Below are positions 32,878-39,195 of a stretch of DNA of 39,195 nucleotides, in pieces (position 1 is the first letter of the stretch; every line of letters starts with the position of its first letter). The stretch is from positions 1 through 39,195 of the forward strand of contig JAQGOE010000089.1 of the NCBI GenBank assembly GCA_028293725.1. The letters run 5' to 3'. The notes beneath the pieces are model-generated. The model saw nothing but the letters and a program-made list of their open reading frames with translations. It was not told the DNA's origin and did no database searches. Both the position numbers and the translations under genes were made by a program. Origin of the DNA: Gammaproteobacteria bacterium. Lineage in GTDB: Bacteria; Pseudomonadota; Gammaproteobacteria; Steroidobacterales; Steroidobacteraceae.

Positions 32878-34068
32878 ATGAGACGACGCAACTTCCTGCA
32901 AATGATGGCCTTGGCGGCCCCGGCGCTCACCGTCACGGGCAGAGTGTTCGCGGCCCCGCCTGGCTCACCGCGATTTCTGTTGGTCTTCCTGCGCGGCGGG
33001 TACGATTGCGCGAACGTGGTCATACCCTACTCTAGCTCGTACTATTACGAGACCCGACCTAACATCGCGGTTGCGAAGCCCACCGGACAAACGGGCGACG
33101 GCGCCGTCGCTTTGGATTCGGACTGGGCGCTTACGCCCGTGCTGCGCGCCTCGATCGCTCCGTTATACGCGCAGCGCCAGGCCCTCTTCATCCCATTTGC
33201 CGGCACGGAGGATCTATCGCGAAGCCATTTCGAGACTCAGGACAGTATCGAACTGGGTCAGCCGCTGCAGGGGTCGCACGATCTCAATTCCGGATTCCTC
33301 TCGCGTCTTGCCGGGGTGATCAACGGAGCCGATCCGATCGCCTTCACCGACTCTCTGCCCGTATGTTTTCGCGGAAACTCCGACATACCCAACATTTCCC
33401 TGAAAGGCGTGGCCAAACCCGTGTTCGATGCCCGCCAGGCGTCGATCCTTTCGGATATGTACGCCGGCCATCATCTGCAACCGGAGGTTCGGGACGGTCT
33501 GGAGTTGCGGCAGGAAGTGAGCATGGTCATGGAGCAGGAAATGAAGGATGCCAACCGCGACGCCATAACCCCCAAAGGATTCGAGCTGGAGGCTCGGCGG
33601 ATCGGGCGGCTGATGCGCGAGCAGTACCGGATTGGCTTCGTCGATGTCGGTGGGTGGGATACACACGTCAACGAGGGCTCTGCTCAGGGCGCGCTGGCCA
33701 ACAACGTGGACAGTCTCGGCAAGGGACTTGCGGCATTGGCGCAGGAGTTGGGCGGCGAATGGCGCAACACGGTGGTGGCTGTCGTTTCCGAGTTCGGCCG
33801 CACCTTCCGCGAGAACGGCAACAAGGGAACCGATCACGGTCACGGCTCCGTCTACTGGGTTCTCGGCGGCAGCGTCAGCGGTGGACAGATCGCCGGCGAA
33901 CAGACGAAAGTTGAGCGCGGGAATCTGTTTCAGGATCGAGACTACCCGGTGCTGAACGAATATCGCGCGGTGTTCGGCGGGCTGTTTTCCGCCCTGTGGG
34001 GACTGTCGCCGGATCAGGTGCGGAAGGTTTTTCCAGATACCTCGCCAGTCGATCTGAAGTTGGTGTAG
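32878..34068 (+). CDS. DUF1501 domain protein, Tat-exported
   Basis: 396-aa protein. The Tat signal is RRRNFLQMMALAAPALTVTGRVFA. The DUF1501 body resembles the alkaline-phosphatase/sulfatase fold: FLLVFLRGGYDCANVVIPY at the N-terminus, RSHFETQDSIE, VGGWDTHVNEG and the late VAVVSEFGRTFRENGNKGTDHGHGSVYWVLGG with Glu/Asp/His residues that could bind metal. It follows the DUF1800 gene as is usual. Function is not established; a secreted metal-dependent hydrolase is plausible. The open frame extends further upstream, but the DUF1501 start with Tat motif fixes ATG 32878. Confidence 0.92.
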   Translation: MRRRNFLQMMALAAPALTVTGRVFAAPPGSPRFLLVFLRGGYDCANVVIPYSSSYYYETRPNIAVAKPTGQTGDGAVALDSDWALTPVLRASIAPLYAQRQALFIPFAGTEDLSRSHFETQDSIELGQPLQGSHDLNSGFLSRLAGVINGADPIAFTDSLPVCFRGNSDIPNISLKGVAKPVFDARQASILSDMYAGHHLQPEVRDGLELRQEVSMVMEQEMKDANRDAITPKGFELEARRIGRLMREQYRIGFVDVGGWDTHVNEGSAQGALANNVDSLGKGLAALAQELGGEWRNTVVAVVSEFGRTFRENGNKGTDHGHGSVYWVLGGSVSGGQIAGEQTKVERGNLFQDRDYPVLNEYRAVFGGLFSALWGLSPDQVRKVFPDTSPVDLKLV

Positions 34069-34088
34069 GACTTGGCTATTGTCATCGC

Positions 34089-37000
34089 TCAGTTGGGTAC
34101 GAGTTGAATAGCGTTGAGGGGCGCGCGTGAAAAGGCGTCGGTCGAGGCACCGGGGGTGGCGGTAACCGTGAATCCCGGGGCAGCCGCAGTGATCGTGAAC
34201 AATACGTAGTTGCCGTTCGAGTTGTTGCCTGGGGCGTAGGTGCCCCCGAAATTGGTGTTGGCCGCGTCGGTCAGGTTCACACTAGTAGTGGTAATTCCCG
34301 ATCCGCTGATCTGGTAGGTTCCCGTTCTAGTGGCGCTGGTGTTATCTCCATCGGAGTAGACATACACGTTGTAGCCGCCGGCATTCACCGGCAAGCCTGC
34401 GACCGTCACCGTGGTGGTACCCGCGACGGCGTCCAGGTAGCCGCGCATCAGGCGGTTGTTGCCGGCGGTATCCGTGATAGGCAGTTTGTAGATTCCGTTG
34501 GTGCTCCACGTCACGGTTGCACCCGAGCTCGCGCCGGTTTGGTCCAACAATACCAACGGCGCCGCGCTGCTTGTACCGACCGCATCGTTCCAGTTCGATT
34601 GCGCCACAACCCCGGCTACTTCTGTACTCGCCATCGACGAGCCTTGGCCCACGAACTTGATGCCAGTCGCTGCTGCACCTCTCACCGCCAGGGTGACACC
34701 CGAGGTCTGCGTCAAAGCGCCGCTCGTCCCGGTGATCGTCAGCGTCGAGGAGCCCACCGGCGTGGTGCCGTTGATCGTGGTCACAGTGAGCGTCGAGCTG
34801 CCCGACCCCGTTACCGTCGCCGGCGAGAAAGTCCCCACCGCTCCGGCCGGCAGTCCGCTCACACTCAGGCTCACCACCCCGCTGAAGCCGCCCGCCGCCG
34901 CAATGTTGGTGGTGTAGGTCGCCGTATTCCCGGCCACTGCCGTCTGCGTGCTCGGGCTCGCTGTCAGAGTGAAGCCCGGCGTCGCTGCCGTCTGGGGTAC
35001 GATCTGAATGGCATTGAGGGGGGCGCGTGAAAAGGCATCGGTCGAGGCGCCCGGAGTGGCGGTAATCGTGAATCCCGTGGCAGCCGCCGTGATCGTAAAC
35101 ATCACGTAATTGCCGTTCGAGTTGTTGGCTTGGGTGAAAGTCCCGCTGAAGTTGGCGCTGGCCGCGTCAGTCAAATTCACACTGGTGGTGGTGATTCCCG
35201 ATCCGCTGATCTGATAGGCCCCCGTTCTGGTGGCGCTGGCATTGTCTCCATCGGCGTAGATATACACGTTGTAGCCGCCGGCATTCGCCGGCAAGCCCGC
35301 CACCGTCACCGTGGTGGTGCCCCCGGAGGCGTCCAGGTAGCCGCGCATAAGGCGGTTATTGCCGGCCGTATCCGTGATCGGTAGTTTGTAGGTCCCGTTG
35401 GTGCTCCATGTCACGGTCGCACCCGAGCTCGCGCCGCTCTGATTCGACAATACCAACGGCGCTGCGCTGCTCGAACCGGCCGCATCGTTCCAGTTCGACT
35501 GCGCGATGACCCCGGCCACTTCGGTGCTCGCCACCGCCGAACCCTGCCCCACGAACTTGATGCCGATCGCTGCCGCGCCCGTCACGGAGAGGGTGACACC
35601 CGAGGTCTGCGTCAAAGCTCCGCTCGTCGCAGTGATTGTCAGCGCCGAGGAGCCCACCGGTGTCGTGCCGTTGGTGGTGGCGACCGTCAGCGTCGAGCTG
35701 CCCGATCCGGTCACTGTCGCCGGTGAGAAAGTCCCCACCGCTCCGGCCGGCAGCCCGCTCACACTCAGTTTCACTGTCCCACTGAAGCCGGCCGCCGCTG
35801 CAATACTGGTGCTGTAGGTCGCCGTATTCCCGGCCACCACCGTCTGTGTGCTCGGGCTCGCGGCCAATGTGAAGCCCGGCGTCGCTACCGCCAGGGGTAC
35901 GATCTGAATGGCATTGAGAGGCGCGCGTGAAAAGGCATCGGTCGAGGCGCCGGGAGTGGCGGTAATCGTGAATCCCGTGGCGGCCGCCGCGATCGTGAAC
36001 ATCACGTAGTTGCCGTTCGAGTTGTTGCCTTGGGTGAAGGCGCCGCTGAAGTTGGTGTTGGCCGGGTCGGTCAGGTTCACACTCGTGGGGGTGATCCCCG
36101 AGCCGCTGATCTGATAGGCACCCGTTCTAGTGGCGCTGGCGTTGTCCCCATCGGCGTAAACGTACACGTTGTAGCCGGCTGCATTCGCCGGCAAACTCGC
36201 TACGGTCGCCGTGGTGATGCCCCCTACGGCGTCCAGGTAGCCGCGCATCATCCGGTTACTACCCGCGATATCGGTTATGAGCAGCTTGTACGTCCCGTTG
36301 GTGTTCCACGTCACGGTCGCACCCGAGCTCGCGCCGGTCTGATCCACCAACGACGCGGTGCTGCTCGTACCGGCCGCATTGTTCCAGTTCGATTGCGCCA
36401 CGACTCCGGCTACTTCAGTACTCGCCATCGCCGAGCCTTGGCCCACGAACTTGATGCCAATCGATGCTGCGCCCGTCACTGAGAGGGTCACACCCGAGGT
36501 CTGCGTCAGAGCGCCGCTCGACCCCGTGATCGTCAGCGTCGAGGAGCCCGCAGGTGTGGTTCCGCTGGAGGTTACTGTGAGTGTCGAGCTGCCCGACCCC
36601 GTCACTGTCGCCGGTGAGAAAGTCCCCACCGCTCCGGCCGGCAAGCCGCTCACGCTCAGTGTCACCGCACCGCTGAAGCCGCCCACCGCTGCAATGTTGG
36701 TGGTATAGGACGTCGCATTCCCAGCCACGACCGTCCGCGTGCTCGGACTCGCCGCCAGAGTGAAGCCCGGTGGTAGCACTGCGCTCACCGAGAGGGTCAC
36801 ACCCGAGGTCTGTTTCAAAGCCCCGCTCGTCCCTGTGATCGTTACGGTGGAGGAGCCCACTGGCGTGGTGCCGCTGGTGGTAGTTACTGTGAGTGTCGAG
36901 CTGCCCGACCCCGCCACGGTCGCCGGTGAGAAAGTCCCCACCGCTCCGGCCGGCAGTCCGCTCACGCTCAGTGTCACCGCGCCGCTGAACCCGCCCACCG

Positions 37001-39041
37001 CTGCAATGCTAGTGGTATAGGTCGTTGTATTCCCGACCACCACCGCCCGCGAGCTCGGGCTCGCCGTCAGAGTGAAGCCCGGTGGTGGGGCCGTGCTCAC
37101 CGAGAGGGTCACACTCGAGGTCTGCGTCAAAGCCCCGCTCGACCCGGTGATCGTCAGCGTGGAGGAGCCCACCGGTGTGGTGCCGCTGGTCGTGGTTACC
37201 GTGAGCGTCGAGCTGCCCGATCCCGTCACTGTCGCCGGCGAGAAAGTCCCCACTGCTCCGGCCGGAAGTCCGCTGACACTCAGGGTTACCGCCCCACCGA
37301 AGCCGCCCACCGCCGCAATGCTGGTGGTGTAGCTCGCCGTATTCCCGGCCGCAACCGTCTGCGTGCTCGGGCTGGCGGCTAGAGTGAAGGACGCCATCAG
37401 CAGCCCGTATACGGCCACTTGATTAGAAGACGTGGCCACATAAACCTTGCCGTTTGCAACGAGCGGTGGCACGAACTTCCCAAAATTGCCGAATCCATCG
37501 CGCGACGGGTTCGTGGTGGAGTTCCACAATTCGTGGGTAAGGTTCTCCGCATCGAACGCGCGCAACGCCCCCGGCGCCGGAGGATTGTCTTCCGCGTTGC
37601 CGCTCACGACGACCGTCGCCCACAACACACCACTGCCGTGCTGTTCGCCGTTGGCGGACAGCGTTAGGATTCCTCCGGGCCAGATCTGCTGGCCGCTCCC
37701 CTGCGTGGTGGGAGAGGCCGAGAGAGTCGTCCCGTTGAAGGCATACGCTTTAACCCAGTCCAACGCACCCCAGTCGTAGAGCAGTGGGCCGCCGTTCGCG
37801 GCTGATCGCTGCCAGTAAACAGGTCCACCACGAATCTCGTCCGCGGAGACATGTAACTTCTGGACGATCTGACTGTCGGAAGCGTTGAATTTCCCGAGAT
37901 TCTGGGTATTGAGCACGTAAAAGTAGCCGGCCTTGCCGCCGCCGACGATCAGGTTCGTGCCAGGGATGAGTAGTGGCCCGGAGCTGGTGATATCGAAGTC
38001 CGCGCCGTCCAGTGCGCTCCAGTTACCCGCCGTGAACCAGTCGATCAGCGCCAAGCCATTGGCAGGGTCGAGCTTGAGTGCGCTTTCACTGAAGTTGCTG
38101 ACGCCGTCATAACCTCCGGTATATCCATTGCCGGTGAACACATAGACGTAACCCGCGCTGTCGACCACCGGTGGGCGCCCCGACTGCCACACACCTGCAC
38201 CGCGCGTGCCAGCCACCGCAGCGGCAAATATGCCCTTCTGCAGAAGGGTCTTCTTGTCGTACGCCATCACCCAACCGGAGTACCCGCCGGAAAACTCGAG
38301 CCCGAGAGCCGCGAATGCAAACACCACCTCGTTGCCCGAGAGCGCCAGCGACACTCGCTGTGTCTGGTAGCGCGCATCGAATGTCGACCCCGCGTAACTG
38401 CCGGAGATCAGGACACCAGGACCAAACGGCTCTGCACCGGTTGTGATATTGACCGCGTGCAACCGGTATGCCAGCGTGTTGCTCTCGAGGGTGCAGGCGA
38501 CGACATACATGACGTTGGTGGAGGGATCAATCACCGGCGTACTGAGGATGCCCAGTCTGCCGACAATGTTTTGGTTGCCCGCAAAGACGAAGTTGGCGAC
38601 CTGTACGGGCATCGCGCCGACGAGACTCGCAAGATTGACCGACCAGAGCGGCGCGCCTCCAGTATCGGCGTCGAACGCGTAAAGTGTGTCGCTCATAGTC
38701 GCGACATACACGACGTTGTGCGTCCCCTGGTTGGGGATGGCAACGTTCGGCACGTATAGCGGCTGTGCGAAGACGTTATCGTCTACGGGTAACTTGAAGA
38801 CGAGGCCGAACGTACTTGGACTGACGTTGGATGTGTTGAGGGTGGTCTCAGCCAGAGTCGCACCGGAAACACCCGCGTCGTAGCCCCGCTGCAGCACCGG
38901 CTGCGCGGCATGCACGGCCAACCCGAAGGCCGATGCTAGTGCGGCTAAAGCACTCGCATACCATTTGGTTCTTGTCCGGGTACGACGCTTGTTAGTCAGT
39001 GCGCGCCTCTCAATGGGCGCGTGTGATGCAGTCCGCTTCAT
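34089..39041 (-). CDS. Giant secreted PQQ-propeller protein with Ig-like and repeated unknown modules
   Basis: 1650-aa protein. A long-n-region signal peptide (basic residues to ~27, then WYASALAALASAFGLAVHA) leads to a PQQ-like beta-propeller (about 50-545; NVVYVATMSDTLYAFDADTGG, YVYVFTGNGYTGG, GKVYVATSSNQVAVYG). Then come three Ig-like domains (about 549-857, pitch 104 residues) and three [module A + Ig] blocks: module A (~200 residues, IGIKFVGQG, AQSNWN, RGYLDA, YNVYVYADGD, NYVMF, AFSRAPLNAIQ) alternates with two further Ig-like domains. The final module ends the protein; no LPXTG, PEP-CTERM, anchor or membrane helix is seen. Serine/threonine/glycine content is very high. It may be a secreted adhesin or polysaccharide-associated protein. 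Antisense open frames over it are repeat artefacts. Confidence 0.88.
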   Translation of the reverse strand: MKRTASHAPIERRALTNKRRTRTRTKWYASALAALASAFGLAVHAAQPVLQRGYDAGVSGATLAETTLNTSNVSPSTFGLVFKLPVDDNVFAQPLYVPNVAIPNQGTHNVVYVATMSDTLYAFDADTGGAPLWSVNLASLVGAMPVQVANFVFAGNQNIVGRLGILSTPVIDPSTNVMYVVACTLESNTLAYRLHAVNITTGAEPFGPGVLISGSYAGSTFDARYQTQRVSLALSGNEVVFAFAALGLEFSGGYSGWVMAYDKKTLLQKGIFAAAVAGTRGAGVWQSGRPPVVDSAGYVYVFTGNGYTGGYDGVSNFSESALKLDPANGLALIDWFTAGNWSALDGADFDITSSGPLLIPGTNLIVGGGKAGYFYVLNTQNLGKFNASDSQIVQKLHVSADEIRGGPVYWQRSAANGGPLLYDWGALDWVKAYAFNGTTLSASPTTQGSGQQIWPGGILTLSANGEQHGSGVLWATVVVSGNAEDNPPAPGALRAFDAENLTHELWNSTTNPSRDGFGNFGKFVPPLVANGKVYVATSSNQVAVYGLLMASFTLAASPSTQTVAAGNTASYTTSIAAVGGFGGAVTLSVSGLPAGAVGTFSPATVTGSGSSTLTVTTTSGTTPVGSSTLTITGSSGALTQTSSVTLSVSTAPPPGFTLTASPSSRAVVVGNTTTYTTSIAAVGGFSGAVTLSVSGLPAGAVGTFSPATVAGSGSSTLTVTTTSGTTPVGSSTVTITGTSGALKQTSGVTLSVSAVLPPGFTLAASPSTRTVVAGNATSYTTNIAAVGGFSGAVTLSVSGLPAGAVGTFSPATVTGSGSSTLTVTSSGTTPAGSSTLTITGSSGALTQTSGVTLSVTGAASIGIKFVGQGSAMASTEVAGVVAQSNWNNAAGTSSTASLVDQTGASSGATVTWNTNGTYKLLITDIAGSNRMMRGYLDAVGGITTATVASLPANAAGYNVYVYADGDNASATRTGAYQISGSGITPTSVNLTDPANTNFSGAFTQGNNSNGNYVMFTIAAAATGFTITATPGASTDAFSRAPLNAIQIVPLAVATPGFTLAASPSTQTVVAGNTATYSTSIAAAAGFSGTVKLSVSGLPAGAVGTFSPATVTGSGSSTLTVATTNGTTPVGSSALTITATSGALTQTSGVTLSVTGAAAIGIKFVGQGSAVASTEVAGVIAQSNWNDAAGSSSAAPLVLSNQSGASSGATVTWSTNGTYKLPITDTAGNNRLMRGYLDASGGTTTVTVAGLPANAGGYNVYIYADGDNASATRTGAYQISGSGITTTSVNLTDAASANFSGTFTQANNSNGNYVMFTITAAATGFTITATPGASTDAFSRAPLNAIQIVPQTAATPGFTLTASPSTQTAVAGNTATYTTNIAAAGGFSGVVSLSVSGLPAGAVGTFSPATVTGSGSSTLTVTTINGTTPVGSSTLTITGTSGALTQTSGVTLAVRGAAATGIKFVGQGSSMASTEVAGVVAQSNWNDAVGTSSAAPLVLLDQTGASSGATVTWSTNGIYKLPITDTAGNNRLMRGYLDAVAGTTTVTVAGLPVNAGGYNVYVYSDGDNTSATRTGTYQISGSGITTTSVNLTDAANTNFGGTYAPGNNSNGNYVLFTITAAAPGFTVTATPGASTDAFSRAPLNAIQLVPN
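34095..36775 (-). repeat. Three ~900-bp tandem repeat units inside the giant gene
   Basis: The same sequence (GGTAC-GAnnTGAATnGCnTTGAG) recurs at 34096, 34996 and 35896, an exact 900-bp period (300 codons). Another landmark (GAGAAAGTCCCCAC) recurs at 34825, 35725 and 36616, so the third unit is 9 bp shorter. Each unit encodes one module A and one Ig-like domain. By eye nucleotide identity between units is high, about 85-90% in the stretches compared, implying recent amplification. Confidence 0.85.
36616..37390 (-). repeat. Ig-like domain repeats, 312-bp pitch
   Basis: The landmark GAGAAAGTCCCCAC recurs at 36616, 36928 and 37240, a 312-bp (104-codon) pitch. These are three consecutive Ig-like domains of the giant protein, closely similar to those embedded in the 900-bp units. 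Confidence 0.85.
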
Positions 39042-39195
39042 GTTTTATTTTTTCTCGTTGGACGCGCCCTTCCTGACGGACGGCTCCTCGTCTCAACATT
39101 TCTTCCCCTTTGGCGATAGTGCTCCTCTTACGGGTTCCGCGAAAGGGCAAAGAAATGCTGCATAGCGGAATGATTATGTAATGCCGGCGCCGCCT
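39042..39195. other. Upstream region of the giant gene
   Basis: 154 bp to the window end with no gene. It should hold the promoter of the giant gene on the minus strand. I checked it for a c-di-GMP (GEMM-like) riboswitch and saw no convincing consensus. The AT-rich stretch TTTTATTTTTTC lies just before the start codon, and only a weak GAG could serve as ribosome binding site. Confidence 0.4.

Noticed and set aside
34498..37332. Several plus-strand frames reading repeated VTPEVC..., VVPLVVVTVSVELPDPVTVAGEKVPTAP segments
   Set aside because: They are the antisense of the Ig-like repeats of the giant gene; their apparent conservation is only that of the repeats.
39042..39195. Possible c-di-GMP riboswitch before the giant gene
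   Set aside because: Only fragments such as GCGAAAGGGCAAAG are present on the wrong strand; the paired elements of the consensus are missing.
1..39195. CRISPR arrays, rRNA genes, complete insertion sequences
   Set aside because: No regularly spaced short repeats, rRNA sequence or transposase-like reading frames were seen anywhere in the window.

Overview
The window looks like a stretch of chromosome from a GC-rich Gram-negative bacterium, most likely a gammaproteobacterium of the Xanthomonadales/Steroidobacterales type. This is an inference from codon use, an Entner-Doudoroff gene pair, a tRNA-Gly with encoded CCA, many twin-arginine (Tat) signal peptides, paired bactofilins and DUF1800/DUF1501 genes. 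I could not run a taxonomic search. I see no phage, plasmid, integrase, transposase, rRNA or CRISPR array. Coding density is high and genes are in short operons of mixed direction.

Layout: 1-3630 holds divergent zwf (runs off the left edge) and edd, the first and third enzymes of the Entner-Doudoroff route, separated by a 167-bp imperfect palindrome. 3716-7198 holds an alpha/beta hydrolase, a type IV AbiEi/AbiEii toxin-antitoxin pair, a divergent unknown gene and tRNA-Gly(CCC): a small accessory-looking patch. 7376-10574 has a lipoprotein- or Tat-type FAD oxidase whose D-amino-acid-oxidase fold appears circularly permuted, a secreted Cache protein, and a divergent TetR regulator / exported SRPBCC pair sharing an 11-bp-arm operator. 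10605-13617 is a tight three-gene operon (organophosphate/phosphonate-type MFS carrier, BBOX/TauD-like dioxygenase, PhnZ/TmpB-like HD oxygenase) that should import and oxidatively cleave a C-P compound. 13753-15089 holds a glutathione transferase and a methyltransferase.

15180-22347 contains a Tat-exported M20-fold protein with altered metal ligands, two tandem bactofilins ending in a strong hairpin terminator, two extended-SDR proteins and an exported M28 peptidase with a C-terminal winged-helix/PqqD-like segment. 22357-26263 holds a CapK-type adenylate-forming enzyme divergent from an ATP-grasp ligase, then a DUF3237 gene and an unknown small gene.

26271-39041 is dominated by exported proteins: an IorA/IorB-type molybdenum hydroxylase, an S9 prolyl-oligopeptidase-like peptidase, a DUF1800-DUF1501 pair, and a 1650-residue secreted PQQ-propeller protein carrying five Ig-like domains and three copies of an undescribed ~200-residue module in 300-residue (900-bp) repeats. 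The strongest candidates for something new are the permuted oxidase, the metal-site-altered M20 protein, the repeat module of the giant protein with its DUF1800/DUF1501 neighbours, the unknown gene next to AbiE, and the palindrome between zwf and edd.
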